Part shown: one piece after another, positions 43,103 through 52,328 of the stretch
Position numbering within the stretch: position 1 is the stretch's first letter
Layout of the letters: the number at the start of each line of letters is the position of its first letter
Assembly: GCF_006861655.1 (NCBI RefSeq)
Contig: NZ_SESI01000001.1
Location: 694,328-758,327, forward strand
DNA: 64,000 nt
Direction: 5' to 3'
Source: Halonotius roseus
GTDB taxonomy: Archaea; Halobacteriota; Halobacteria; Halobacteriales; Haloferacaceae
The notes under the pieces: model-generated
The model's database searches: none
Seen by the model: only the letters and a program-made list of their open reading frames with translations
What the model was told of the DNA's origin: nothing
Program-made: the position numbers and the translations under genes

Positions 43103-43792
43103 TCACGCCGATCGCCATCGCTGCAGCCACGGCAACACAGTCGGCCGCCAGTAAAGCAGGCCAGCGGTCAACAGAAACACGGCTGTCGACAGGCCGTAGG
43201 AGACCTGCAACGCCGAGGTGACAAGCAGCGAGCCACCGCCGGTGATCGCCGACACAACCGAGGCGAGAATCGGCCACGAACAGGAGACACAGGAAAACAA
43301 CCCGATCAGCCCGGCGGCCGCCGAGCCGGCCGCATCGATGACGGTCACATAGACCAGATACGCGAGGGCGGCATAGCCAACGAGATAGTTCGGCATCAGC
43401 GTGATCGTGATCCACTCGCCGCTGTACAGCAGGGCTGGCCCATACCCCGGCGGCAGCGGGGCGATCCGCAGCCCGGTCGCCGCCTCGCCGATCCCGACGG
43501 TGACGAGCCCGCCGGCGACCGCCAGCAGCGCGAAGTAGCCGCCGGCGACCGCCAGCGCGCGGCGACGAACCCGATCGGCGACCGTCGCCGTCGGGCGGCT
43601 GTTGACGACGACCCACACGCTCACGTTGAGCCAGAGGGCGGCGTAGGCAACGAGGCGAATCGAGGCGAAGCTGGCGGCCGTTAGGAGTACATAGAAAACA
43701 GCGGCCAGCAGTTGGCTGTTCAGAAACAACGCCCAGTAGAGCCGGCGACCGGTCGGCACAGGGATCGAGAGCCCGCCGGTCGGCTCAGCCAT
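43103..43792 (-). CDS. Polytopic membrane protein with CxxC (DUF7546-like)
   Basis: 229 aa with about six transmembrane helices. FSCVSCSWPILASVV places Cys168 and Cys171 at the start of a late helix, similar to the GCAACG motif of the DsbA partner at 15.7 kb. It starts three bases after ctaB stops, so they form an operon. The Cys pair and heme-A context suggest redox or copper/heme handling for the terminal oxidase. Family name is from memory. Confidence 0.68.
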   Translation of the reverse strand: MAEPTGGLSIPVPTGRRLYWALFLNSQLLAAVFYVLLTAASFASIRLVAYAALWLNVSVWVVVNSRPTATVADRVRRRALAVAGGYFALLAVAGGLVTVGIGEAATGLRIAPLPPGYGPALLYSGEWITITLMPNYLVGYAALAYLVYVTVIDAAGSAAAGLIGLFSCVSCSWPILASVVSAITGGGSLLVTSALQVSYGLSTAVFLLTAGLLYWRPTVLPWLQRWRSA

Positions 43793-43795
43793 CGG

Positions 43796-45199
43796 CTACA
43801 GCACCAAGCCCTCGACGACGATGGCCAGCAGGACGGTGCCGAGATAGGCGTTTGAGGCGTGGAAGGAGCGGAACGCTGCCGCCTCGGTCTGCTCATAGTG
43901 GAGGCGGATCACAAACCAGAGGAACAGCGCGCCGAGGCCGACGGCGACAGCGATATACAGCCAGCTGAGTGTGTCGGTTGCGGCCAGCGCGGCGGCGGTG
44001 ACCAGCGTCGCGCCGAAATACCACAGGATGTGTCGCCGGGTCGTCGTCTCGCCGTGGACAACCGGCAACATCGGGAACCCGCCGCGCTCGTAGTCGTCCT
44101 TGTAGGCCAAGGCGAGACTGTAGAAGTGCGCCGGCGTCCACCAGAAGATAAACGCCGCAAGCAGCAGGCCACCAACCCCGATCGAGCCGGTGACCGCCGC
44201 CCAGCCGATCAGCGCGGGCAGCGCGCCGGCGGCACCGCCAAGCACCGTGTTTTGTACCGTATTTGGTTTGAGGATCAGCGTGTAGATCACGCTGTAAAAC
44301 AGGATAGCGACGACCCCGAGGGCGGCCGCCAGAAGGTTGACCGTCGCAAAGAGCCCCACCGACAGGACGGTCAACAGCAGCCCGAAGGCGACGGCGTTGC
44401 GGAGCGGCACCAGATCCGTCGCCAGCGGCCGGTCGCTGGTGCGGGCCATCCGGCGATCCACGTCGCGTTCGAGGATGTGGTTGAACGTCCCCGAGGCACC
44501 GATCGCCAGCGCGCCGCCGGCAAGCGTCGCCCCGACCGTGGCGGGCGTCAGCCCCGGCCCGCCGGCCAGAGCCATCGCCGCCGCGGCGACCAGACAGAGC
44601 AGCCACATCAGCCGCGGCTTCATCAGCCGGAAGTACGCAAACAGCGTCGCTTTCATCCGTTCGGTCGGCTCGGTCGGCACCGGGGGTCGGGTGTCGGGAT
44701 CCAGCGGCTCGGCGGGCTCCGGCATCCCGGTCGGCACATCATCGGGATCGCCGGTTTCGGCCTCCAGCCACCACGTGAGGGCGGCCAGCAGGCTGCCGAA
44801 GATCGTCACACCGGCCAGCAGATGGATCGCGGAGGTAACGTCGGTGCCGCCGGTCGTTGCCACGACCGCACCGAGACCGGCCTGGGCGGGGTAGACAAGC
44901 AGGGCGACGGCGACCGCGAGTTTGACGCGGCGACGGCTACCGGTTCGCAGTACCGTGATCGCCGACGCGATAACGCCGGCTCCGACGACGACGGCGACAA
45001 GGCGGTGGCCGAAGGCGATCCAGCCGTCGGTGGTCGTCGGTAGCGACCAGCCGGTTCCACAGGCCGGCCACGCCGTACAGGCCGCGGCGGCGTCTGTCAA
45101 CGCCGTCGCCACGCCGACGACGAGGAGCAGATAGACGCCCATCGTCGTCGCCGCCAGGAGCAGCGGAATCCGATCCGGGTTCCGAACGCTGAAACTCAC
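43796..45199 (-). CDS. ctaB: Heme A synthase-like domain fused to protoheme IX farnesyltransferase
   Basis: 467 aa from GTG 45199. Residues 1-150 contain four helices with paired Cys and His (ACTAWPACGTGW, FGHRLVAVVV, HLLAGVTIFG), half of a CtaA/COX15-type heme A synthase. A Pro/Glu linker (about 155-185) leads to a UbiA-family CtaB domain with FNHILERDVDRRMARTSDRP (N-x3-D-x3-D) and the second acidic loop YKDDYERGGFPMLPVV. CtaB makes heme O from heme B; CtaA oxidises it to heme A. TATATA 24-29 bases upstream of the GTG supports a leaderless start. Such fusions are known in haloarchaea. Confidence 0.9.
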   Translation of the reverse strand: MSFSVRNPDRIPLLLAATTMGVYLLLVVGVATALTDAAAACTAWPACGTGWSLPTTTDGWIAFGHRLVAVVVGAGVIASAITVLRTGSRRRVKLAVAVALLVYPAQAGLGAVVATTGGTDVTSAIHLLAGVTIFGSLLAALTWWLEAETGDPDDVPTGMPEPAEPLDPDTRPPVPTEPTERMKATLFAYFRLMKPRLMWLLCLVAAAAMALAGGPGLTPATVGATLAGGALAIGASGTFNHILERDVDRRMARTSDRPLATDLVPLRNAVAFGLLLTVLSVGLFATVNLLAAALGVVAILFYSVIYTLILKPNTVQNTVLGGAAGALPALIGWAAVTGSIGVGGLLLAAFIFWWTPAHFYSLALAYKDDYERGGFPMLPVVHGETTTRRHILWYFGATLVTAAALAATDTLSWLYIAVAVGLGALFLWFVIRLHYEQTEAAAFRSFHASNAYLGTVLLAIVVEGLVL

Positions 45200-45222
45200 T
45201 GTAACAGGGTTGGGTATCGACG

Positions 45223-45228
45223 TATATA
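45223..45228 (-). promoter_or_regulatory. TATA box of ctaB
   Basis: TATATA 24-29 bases before the GTG at 45199. With this spacing transcription would begin at or within a few bases of the start codon, supporting the chosen start over an ORF extended to 45343. Confidence 0.55.
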
Positions 45229-45360
45229 TGCGTCCGGATTCAGGTGCCCCGGCGGCGGTCGCGGTCGTCGTCGTCGACTGCTGTGTCACGGAAATATACA
45301 CCCCTGTCTCCCGGCGGCATCCGCGGCGAGCGGCGGTCACCAACGCCCGGAGTCAGCAGG

Positions 45361-45368
45361 TATTTAGG
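45361..45368 (+). promoter_or_regulatory. TATA box of coxB
   Basis: TATTTAGG 26-33 bases before the coxB ATG (45394). Only about 130 bases separate it from the divergent ctaB TATA box, so the two heme/oxidase transcripts may share control. Confidence 0.5.
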
Positions 45369-45393
45369 CGATCCAGCCCTACGTCGGATAACG

Positions 45394-46116
45394 ATGAACG
45401 CAAGGCGTCTCGCGGCGGCATCGGCGGTTACGGCCATGCTGGTGACGTTGCTGGCCGACCCGGTTGCTGCCCAATCGACCTCGGCGGAGCTGATCAACGG
45501 CCTCAATCAGGAACTGCTGATCATTGGGGTGCCGATCACGCTGCTGGTCGAAGGGATTCTGCTGTATGCCGTCATCAAGTTCAAGGGTAACGACGATCCG
45601 AAGCCGACCAAGGAGAACCGCCGGCTTGAGATCACCTGGACGATCGCCACGGCGGTTATCCTCCTGTTTGTCGGTGTGGCTTCTTACGGTGTGATGGCCG
45701 ACGAAAACGTCGAGTTCACCGGCGGCGAGGAGGAGGTCGCCCCCGAGGAAAACGATGTGCTGATCCAGGCCCAAGCCTACCAGTGGGGCTGGGATATGAG
45801 CTATCCCGGCGAAAACGTGACGGTCAGCGGGGCCGGACAAGGCCCGACGGTCGTCGTGCCGGCAAACCAGGATATCTACGTCAACGTGAGCTCCCGGGAT
45901 GTGATCCATGGCTTCCACGTCCCGGAGTTGGGGATGAAATCCGACGCTATCCCGGATCAGACGAACTACATCAAGACGAACGCCAGTGAGACGGGCACCT
46001 ATCAGGGCTACTGCTCGGAGTACTGCGGGGTCGCTCACTCACAGATGTACTTCACCGTTGAGGTCGTCGACCAAGCCGAGTACAACGAGTGGCTCGACGA
46101 GCAGCGCGGCAGCTAA
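45394..46116 (+). CDS. coxB: Cytochrome c oxidase subunit II
   Basis: 240 aa from ATG 45394. A signal-like N-terminus (to about 26) and two transmembrane helices (about 40-62 and 80-100) precede a cupredoxin domain outside the membrane. CuA ligands are His172 in VIHGFHVPELG and the cluster CSEYCGVAHSQM (Cys207, Cys211, His215, Met218). YQWGWDMSYP is the aromatic electron-entry patch. Subunit II passes electrons from copper protein donors to subunit I. No coxA is in the window. Divergent from ctaB. Confidence 0.95.
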   Translation: MNARRLAAASAVTAMLVTLLADPVAAQSTSAELINGLNQELLIIGVPITLLVEGILLYAVIKFKGNDDPKPTKENRRLEITWTIATAVILLFVGVASYGVMADENVEFTGGEEEVAPEENDVLIQAQAYQWGWDMSYPGENVTVSGAGQGPTVVVPANQDIYVNVSSRDVIHGFHVPELGMKSDAIPDQTNYIKTNASETGTYQGYCSEYCGVAHSQMYFTVEVVDQAEYNEWLDEQRGS

Positions 46117-46199
46117 CGACCGACATCCCCGACCCCGCTAGCGGTGCGGCGGTGATCGCTATGCTTATTTTCGCTGTCCACCACTGATATGCTATCTTG

Positions 46200-47945
46200 A
46201 TGATTCAGTTGCTCGGGGCAGCCGGGAGCGTGCTGACCGGTTCGGGGCTTCCGACCCCCACGTTTTGGGCGTACGTGCTCGCGTTCGGCCTCGCCGCCGT
46301 CGTCTGTTTCGCTGCTATCCCGCGGGCGCGAGCGATCAACGCGGCCGATGACACCCGCAATGGGCTGGTCGCGCTTGTCGCGGTCAGCGGCGTGTGGGCC
46401 GCCCTCCAGCTTGGCTATCTCGCCGCGCCGACACCGAGTCTCCAGTACGGGTTTTATATTGCTGGCCTCGTCGTCGGCCTCTCGACAGTCGGGCCGTGGC
46501 TCTACTTCTGTTCGGCCTACACCGGCCGATCGCTGCACAACAACCCGACCTACCAGCGGATCGCCATCGCCGTCTATCTGCTGATCGTTGCGATCAAGAT
46601 CACCAACCCGATCCACGGGCTGTATTTCACGGCAACGCCGGCGACAACGCCGTTTACCCACCTGATGATCGATCACGGCACGCTGCACTGGCTGGCGATG
46701 GGGCTGGCCTACTCGCTGGCGACGGTCGGCATCTTCATGCTATTCGAGCTGTTCGCACAGGTCGATTACGACACCCGGCCGTTCGTCGGCCTCGTCGGGC
46801 TGACAGCCCTACCGGTCGCCCTCGATATCCTCGGATCGGTCAGCCCGAGTGTTATCGATATGTCCTACTCCGCGCTCGGTGTCGCGGCCTTCGCGGTCGG
46901 CGTGTTGTTCGTCTACACCGACCGCTTCGAGACGATCCAGCTGGCCGGCCAGTACGACAGCCCGGTTGTCGTCCTCGGCGACAGCGACGAGATCAGAGAT
47001 TACAACCGCCGGGCCGCCGAGCTGTTTCCGGCTCTCGAAGACGGGCTGGGCGAGGAGCTTGCCGCCGTGGTGCCGACGCTCTCACAGTGTCCCGACACCG
47101 AGGCGGTGATCGAACTGGAGATCGACGGCGAAACACGGTATTTCCAATCGACGACAAACCCCTTCAGCGCGAGCCGCGTCCAACTCGGCAGGCTACTGGT
47201 GTTGACAGATGTGACCGCCCAGGAACGCTACCGCCGGGAGCTTGAGGCCCAAAACGAACGGCTCGAACAGTTCACCGGCATGGTCTCGCATGATCTCCGA
47301 AACCCCCTGAACGTCGCCCAGGGAAACAGCGAGATCATCGCAGAGCTGATCGCCGCGGCCGAAACCGACGACGGGGAGTACACCTCACTGAACGCGGAGA
47401 CGATGGGGACACTCAGCAACGCGGCGGACACACTCAGCCGGACGCTCGCCCGCATGGAGTTGCTGATCGACGACCTGCTCGTGTTGGCGCGGGAAGGCCA
47501 GGAGATCGACGAGCCCGAACCCGTTTCGCTGGCGGCGATCGTCGAGAGCTGCTGGGCGATGGTCGACCAGAAGGCGGCCACGCTCGTCGTCGACGACGAT
47601 CCCACCGTCGAGGCCGACCCCGATCGGCTCCAACAACTATTGGAAAATCTGTTTCGGAACGCGATCGAACACGGGGGAAGCGATGTGACGATCCGGGTCG
47701 GGGAGCTCGACGACAGCGGGTTCTATGTCGAAGATGACGGCCCCGGTATTCCGGCCGATACGCGAGAGGACGTGTTTGAATCCGGCTACACGACAAACCG
47801 CGAGGGAACCGGCTTCGGACTCAACATCGTCTCGGAGATCGTCGCGGCCCACGGCTGGGAGATCGCGGTCACCGACGGCGAGGACGGCGGCGCGCGTTTT
47901 GAGATCACCGGGGTCGACGCCGCCGAGGGCGAGCCGGTGGACTGA
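46200..47945 (+). CDS. 7TM sensor histidine kinase with PAS domain
   Basis: 581 aa from ATG 46200 (a TTG lies one codon earlier). Seven transmembrane helices fill residues about 20-240, the haloarchaeal His-kinase N-terminal 7TM region. A PAS domain (about 250-340) follows, then HisKA with SHDLRNPLN (His364) and an HATPase with LENLFRNAIEHG, VEDDGPGIP and GTGFGLNIVSEIVAAHGWE. The kinase core is very like that of the GAF kinase at 6.6 kb. No receiver gene is adjacent. Confidence 0.9.
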   Translation: MIQLLGAAGSVLTGSGLPTPTFWAYVLAFGLAAVVCFAAIPRARAINAADDTRNGLVALVAVSGVWAALQLGYLAAPTPSLQYGFYIAGLVVGLSTVGPWLYFCSAYTGRSLHNNPTYQRIAIAVYLLIVAIKITNPIHGLYFTATPATTPFTHLMIDHGTLHWLAMGLAYSLATVGIFMLFELFAQVDYDTRPFVGLVGLTALPVALDILGSVSPSVIDMSYSALGVAAFAVGVLFVYTDRFETIQLAGQYDSPVVVLGDSDEIRDYNRRAAELFPALEDGLGEELAAVVPTLSQCPDTEAVIELEIDGETRYFQSTTNPFSASRVQLGRLLVLTDVTAQERYRRELEAQNERLEQFTGMVSHDLRNPLNVAQGNSEIIAELIAAAETDDGEYTSLNAETMGTLSNAADTLSRTLARMELLIDDLLVLAREGQEIDEPEPVSLAAIVESCWAMVDQKAATLVVDDDPTVEADPDRLQQLLENLFRNAIEHGGSDVTIRVGELDDSGFYVEDDGPGIPADTREDVFESGYTTNREGTGFGLNIVSEIVAAHGWEIAVTDGEDGGARFEITGVDAAEGEPVD

Positions 47946-47988
47946 TCCAGCCTTCTCGCCCACAGAAACGCCATCGACGACAGCGACC

Positions 47989-48585
47989 CTACAGCGAGAA
48001 TCTGAACCGGTGGTTCGAGCCGCCGCTGACGGCGACCGTATGGAGTACAGCTGAAACGGTGACACCGTCAGGAAGCTCTTCGACCGGCGTGATGACACGC
48101 GCGCGACACCGCGGCTCGATCTGGACGTGGTTGGTGTGACAGCCCGGCGCGAGCTGTGCCGAATCGAGGGCAACGTGGGCGCGATCGTAGGTGTAGCCAT
48201 CGCTGCCGATAAACGTCGTCTTCCGGCTCAGCCAGTGGATCGGGCTGTCGCTCGTGTTTTCGATATCGAACAGCGCGCAGTAGCGTGTGATCCCCTCGTC
48301 GGCGGCCGAGGGCTGCTGGTGGGCGTAGATGAGGTCGTCAAGTCTGACCCCCGGCACCCCGACCAGCGTGACGGTGACCGCGTCGGTTTCGATCCGCAGC
48401 GATTCACCCGACTGTGCCCGGATGCGTCCGGCGACCGACCCCGATGGCTCGGCGGTGGTCGTCTCGGTGGGGGGCGACTCCCGTGCGATGTCCCGCCACT
48501 GTATCGCATCCGACGACCGCTCCGTCGGTTTGGTATCAGCTCCCCGTTGCCCGGCCTCCGAGGTCTGATCGAATGGGTGCGACAT
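47989..48585 (-). CDS. Haloarchaeal hypothetical protein, beta-rich
   Basis: 198 aa. The first 50 residues are disordered. The rest (SVAGRIRAQSGESLRIETDA to HRFRFSL) is an all-beta domain with FDIENTSDSPIHWLSRKTTFIGSDGYTYDR, resembling the DUF4352/immunoglobulin-like proteins that sense or bind ligands. No signal peptide, no membrane span. I do not recognise a function. Confidence 0.62.
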   Translation of the reverse strand: MSHPFDQTSEAGQRGADTKPTERSSDAIQWRDIARESPPTETTTAEPSGSVAGRIRAQSGESLRIETDAVTVTLVGVPGVRLDDLIYAHQQPSAADEGITRYCALFDIENTSDSPIHWLSRKTTFIGSDGYTYDRAHVALDSAQLAPGCHTNHVQIEPRCRARVITPVEELPDGVTVSAVLHTVAVSGGSNHRFRFSL

Positions 48586-48724
48586 ATGTTACCAAACACG
48601 TGATGTCATAATAAGCATTAGGACTGAACACACGAGAGCTGTGTGAGCCGATAGTGTATGACGTGATAGATAATCGAAACGTCCACGGGCAACCTATTTA
48701 TTTGTGAACAACCCACAAACAGAT

Positions 48725-49471
48725 ATGACGCTGTCGGAGTTCATCGAGTACGTCCGAGGGAAAGAGAAGACGCTTGTCGTCTTCAATCCGGCTCCCGACA
48801 GCACACTGGTCGCCGATCTCACGGAGTATTTTTCGACCCAAAACGTCACCGTCCGGGGAAAACAGACGGCCTCCGGCGAACCCGGCGGGGTGGCCGTGCT
48901 TCGCCTCGACGGCGAGGTGTTGGCCTCGGTGCCGACCGCCCAGCTCACCGACCTGCTCGACGGCGGTGGCCTCCGTGAGACCGGTGTCGGCATCGACGAC
49001 ACCGACTACCACGAGATTCTCCAACACCTCAAGGAGACAACATTTACCTCCTCCGACAAAGCCGAGATGGTGACCATCTCCCATGAGATCGAGGATCGCG
49101 CGCTCCGGGTCAACGGCGGCCGGCTCCTCGCCGGCTTCCAGCAGCCGGAGAAGCTCAGCGATCAGGGCGACCGATACAGCCGGTTGGCGGGCCAGTCGAT
49201 CGATGTTCACACCTTCGCCGTGCCGGGCGAGCCCGTCGATATCGACGGGGTAACCCACCACGCCGAGACAGCCGAGGAGATCGAACGCTCGTGGTTCGTC
49301 ATCTTCGATGGTGACGGCGACGACAGCTACAAAACAGCACTACTGGCGACCGAACAGGCTCCAAACTCGTTTTACGGATTTTGGAGCGACGATCCCGAAC
49401 TCGTCGACAGCATCGGCAACTACCTCGAAAAAGCGTATCTGACACCGCGGCCCGACGGCCCGACCCGGTAG
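48725..49471 (+). CDS. DICT-domain sensory protein
   Basis: 248 aa from ATG 48725 (MTLSEFIEYVRGKEKTL); GTG 48704 is an alternative. The C-terminal half matches DICT, a sensory domain named for diguanylate cyclases and two-component systems: KAEMVTISHEIEDRALR, QSIDVHTFAVPG, then ERSWFVIFDGDGD and FYGFWSDDPELVDSI. In haloarchaea free-standing DICT proteins are common near light- or redox-signalling genes. TATTTATTTG (about 48695-48704) is a possible TATA box. Confidence 0.82.
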   Translation: MTLSEFIEYVRGKEKTLVVFNPAPDSTLVADLTEYFSTQNVTVRGKQTASGEPGGVAVLRLDGEVLASVPTAQLTDLLDGGGLRETGVGIDDTDYHEILQHLKETTFTSSDKAEMVTISHEIEDRALRVNGGRLLAGFQQPEKLSDQGDRYSRLAGQSIDVHTFAVPGEPVDIDGVTHHAETAEEIERSWFVIFDGDGDDSYKTALLATEQAPNSFYGFWSDDPELVDSIGNYLEKAYLTPRPDGPTR

Positions 49472-49485
49472 CCAGGCAACCGCGC

Positions 49486-50481
49486 TTAGACCAGCATCTC
49501 CTCTTCGGCTTCCAGCAGCTCGTGGTACCGGTTGCGGATCGTGACCTCGGAGATGTCGGCGACCTCCGAGACTGCGGCTTGGGTCGTCTTTTCGTTCGTC
49601 AACAGCGCGGCCGCATACACCGCGGCAGCAGCCAGCCCGACCGGCGATTTACCGCTGTGGACACCCTGTTCCTTGGCGTTTTTCAGCAGCTGTTTGGCGC
49701 GCATCTCCGATTCCTCGGAGAGCTCCAGCGAGGAGGCAAAGCGGGGAACGTACTGCTCGGGATCAGCAGGACGGACTTCAAGGGAAAGTTCCCGAACCAC
49801 GTAGCGGTAGGTGCGGGCGATCTCGCTTTTCTCGACCCGGGACACATCAGCGATCTCATCGAGGCTGCGCGGGACGCCGGCCATCCGGGCGGCGGCGTAC
49901 ACACACGACGTGGAGACACCCTCGATGGAGCGACCCGGCAGCAGATCCTCGTCGAGCGCGCGCCGGTAGATGACCGATGCCGTCTCCCGGACGTTGTCAG
50001 GCAGGCCGACCGCCGATGCCATCCGGTCGATCTCACCGAGCGCCTGTTTGAGGTTACGTTCCTTGGAGTCACGGGTACGGAACCGCTCGTTCCATTTGCG
50101 GAGCCGCTGCATCTTCTGGCGTTGCCGCGCGCCCAGCGAGCGGCCGTAGGCGTCCTTGTTCCGCCAGTCGATGTTGGTCGACAGCCCCTTGTCGTGCATC
50201 GTGTTCGTCGTCGGCGCGCCGACACGGGATTTCTGGTCTTTTTCGGCACTGTCAAACGCGCGCCACTCGGGGCCGCGATCGACGGAATCCTCGGTGATCA
50301 CGAGCCCGCAGTCGTCACAGACGGTTTCGCCGTGTTCGTCGTCGGTGATGACGTTGCCGCTGCATTCGGGACACTGGAGGCCGGCGTGTTCCTCCTCGCT
50401 TTCCGTTGTCGACTCGGTGCCACGCTGTCGTTCTCTGGAGGGCGATCGGTCGGTCGTCTTGGTAAAGGTTTGATCACTCAT
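49486..50481 (-). CDS. tfb: Transcription initiation factor TFB
   Basis: 331 aa. N-terminal zinc ribbon CPEC (37-40) and CDDC (55-58); B-finger region RGPEWRAFDSAEKDQKSRVG with conserved linker; then two cyclin-fold repeats (about 135-225 and 230-325). It recruits RNA polymerase to TBP-bound promoters. Haloarchaea have several TFB paralogues with different regulons; this one has an acidic Ser-rich leader before the ribbon. It has its own promoter with a ~40-base leader. Confidence 0.96.
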   Translation of the reverse strand: MSDQTFTKTTDRSPSRERQRGTESTTESEEEHAGLQCPECSGNVITDDEHGETVCDDCGLVITEDSVDRGPEWRAFDSAEKDQKSRVGAPTTNTMHDKGLSTNIDWRNKDAYGRSLGARQRQKMQRLRKWNERFRTRDSKERNLKQALGEIDRMASAVGLPDNVRETASVIYRRALDEDLLPGRSIEGVSTSCVYAAARMAGVPRSLDEIADVSRVEKSEIARTYRYVVRELSLEVRPADPEQYVPRFASSLELSEESEMRAKQLLKNAKEQGVHSGKSPVGLAAAAVYAAALLTNEKTTQAAVSEVADISEVTIRNRYHELLEAEEEMLV

Positions 50482-50546
50482 TGTCAGGGTGCCCCCTATG
50501 AGATAACGTACGGGGGAGCTATCGTCTCCTACACAACGACAGACCG

Positions 50547-50556
50547 ATACTTAAGC
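50547..50556 (-). promoter_or_regulatory. TATA box of tfb
   Basis: On the minus strand GCTTAAGTATC, about 66-75 bases before the ATG at 50481. This predicts a start site near 50520 and a ~40-base 5' leader, unlike the leaderless genes around it. Confidence 0.45.
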
Positions 50557-50706
50557 AGTGTGGTATTGTTTTGCGACAGCACCGCTACCGGCCGAATTTG
50601 GGTGAATGACCCTGATAGTTTGGTATCAAAGATACAATACGAGTCCGACGGCTGTCAGCGGGTCGCAAAGCGGGAGCGTTTTGAGAGCACCGACCCCAGA
50701 AACGGT

Positions 50707-51498
50707 ATGGAACAGCCGCGGATCGTCTCGCTGGCTCCAAGCGCGACAGCCACCCTCGACGCCCTCGGCGTCGCCGACCGCGTGGTCGGTGTCACCGCCC
50801 ACTGTGGGCTCGACCGCCCCACGGTCGGCGGCTGGCTGAATCCTGACTACGAGACGGTCGACGAGCTGTCGCCGGATCTTGTCTGCACCAGCGATGGCCT
50901 CCAGCGGGAGATCCGCGATGAACTGCAAGAGCGCGGCTACCGTGTCCACCATCACGAACCGAGCCGGCTGGATGAGGTGTTGGCAGGGTTCCAGTCGCTG
51001 GCCGACGCTGCTGGCGTCGACGACGCTGGCGAGGCGTTGGTCGCTGAGAGTCGCCACCGACTCGACGCCGTCGCTGAGGAAGTCGGTATCGACGACGGGG
51101 AAATCGCCAGCGACGACCGTCCGGTCGTCTACTGTGAGGAGTGGTCTGATCCACCGATGGCTGCCGGCAACTGGGTGCCTGACGCTGTCGAAGCCGCGGG
51201 CGGCCGCTACCCGTTCGTCGATCCCGGCGACCGCTCACGAGAGGTCGACCGCGAAACCGTCGTCGACGCCGATCCCGATCATGCCGTGTTGCACATCTGT
51301 GGCACCGGCGACGACGTGTCGGCTGACCGGTTTGCTGATCGCGGCTGGTCGCTGAACTCCGAGGTTCACGTCGTCGACGACTCGCTGCTGAATCAGCCGA
51401 GTCCGAAACTGATCGACGGGATCGAACTGCTGGCGAAGCGGTTGTATCCAGAGCGGTTTGAACGGTCGCGCGCCTATTCGGACGATTCGTACTCCTGA
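50707..51498 (+). CDS. BtuF-like cobalamin/metal-chelate binding protein, no signal peptide
   Basis: 263 aa from ATG 50707 (MEQPRIVSLAPSATATLDAL). Helical-backbone metal-receptor (TroA/BtuF) fold: RIVSLAPSATATLDALGVADRVVGVTAHC, SPDLVCTSDG, then DRPVVYCEEWSDPPMAAGNWVPDAVEAAGG. No export signal or lipobox, so it belongs to the cytosolic branch of these proteins, whose function in archaea is unclear. No BtuCD genes are adjacent. GCGTTTTGAGAG about 30 bases upstream may be a TATA region. It overlaps the convergent channel gene by 25 bases. Confidence 0.82.
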   Translation: MEQPRIVSLAPSATATLDALGVADRVVGVTAHCGLDRPTVGGWLNPDYETVDELSPDLVCTSDGLQREIRDELQERGYRVHHHEPSRLDEVLAGFQSLADAAGVDDAGEALVAESRHRLDAVAEEVGIDDGEIASDDRPVVYCEEWSDPPMAAGNWVPDAVEAAGGRYPFVDPGDRSREVDRETVVDADPDHAVLHICGTGDDVSADRFADRGWSLNSEVHVVDDSLLNQPSPKLIDGIELLAKRLYPERFERSRAYSDDSYS

Positions 51499-52310
51499 TA
51501 GATGACGTGCCCGCAGGCCTTGCAGTGAGAGGCGTCGCGGTCGTGGCGGCGGAGCCCACAGTTCGGACAGGTCACCTCGACTTGATCACGTGTGGCCCAC
51601 TCGCGGACGATCCGACTGGCCTGCCACGGGATCACGACGATCCCGGCGAGGATCGAGCCGACGGTGACCAGCCGCCCGGCGGTCGTGACGGGCGTGATGT
51701 CGCCGAAGCCGACGGTCGTCAGCGCGACGACCGTGTAGTAAAAGGCGTCCCCAAAGGTGTTGACAGCAGGGTTTTGGCCGTATTCGACGCTGTAGAACAT
51801 GCCGGCGGCGGCGACCAACAACACGACCAGCGTCAACAGGAGTTCGGCGACACGGAGGGTGTGGCCGTCGACGCGGCCGAAGAAGAACTCCCTGTCGCGG
51901 GTGAACCGATAAAACCGGAGGACGCGCAACACGCGCAGCGCGCGGAGAAACGCGACCTCGACGGCAACGAACTGTGGCAAGACGATCACCGCGAACGTCG
52001 GCAGGATCGAGACGAGATCGACCACGGTGTAGGGGTCGGTTGCCTCGCCGAGTCGATTCCGCGCGCCATAGAGCCGCAGGCCATACTCGGCGGCGAAGAC
52101 GGCGGCAAGGCCGATCTCGACGCGCCAGAGCCACGTTTCCGTCGTCGAGGAGAGTGGATAGGTCTCGATAACGAACAGCGCGACGAAAAGCAGATTGAGC
52201 ACCAACAGCGCGATATCGATGGCCTTCCCGCCCGGTGTCCGGTGATCGAGCAGATAGAACCGAACCGCCTCACGGCGTGTCGTCGGCTCGGAAATAGAAA
52301 GCGTTGACAT
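51474..52310 (-). CDS. Voltage-gated-type K+ channel with C-terminal zinc ribbon
   Basis: 278 aa, six-helix layout: S1-S3, an S4-like RALRVLRVLRFYRFTR (123-138) with regularly spaced Arg, then the pore helix and selectivity filter TTVGFGD (198-204) between the last two helices. The soluble C-terminus carries CPNCGLRRHD and CKACGHVI (Cys248, 251, 263, 266), a zinc ribbon that may regulate gating or assembly. Potassium uptake/leak is important in the salt-in lifestyle. Adjacent to stomatin and NfeD, but transcription from its own promoter is possible. Confidence 0.92.
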   Translation of the reverse strand: MSTLSISEPTTRREAVRFYLLDHRTPGGKAIDIALLVLNLLFVALFVIETYPLSSTTETWLWRVEIGLAAVFAAEYGLRLYGARNRLGEATDPYTVVDLVSILPTFAVIVLPQFVAVEVAFLRALRVLRVLRFYRFTRDREFFFGRVDGHTLRVAELLLTLVVLLVAAAGMFYSVEYGQNPAVNTFGDAFYYTVVALTTVGFGDITPVTTAGRLVTVGSILAGIVVIPWQASRIVREWATRDQVEVTCPNCGLRRHDRDASHCKACGHVIYQEYESSE

Positions 52311-52328
52311 GAGGCGGCGGCAGGGCCG

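Noticed and set aside
49381-50706. Long frame in front of the BtuF-like gene
   Set aside because: It is antisense to tfb and not protein-like; the BtuF fold begins at ATG 50707.
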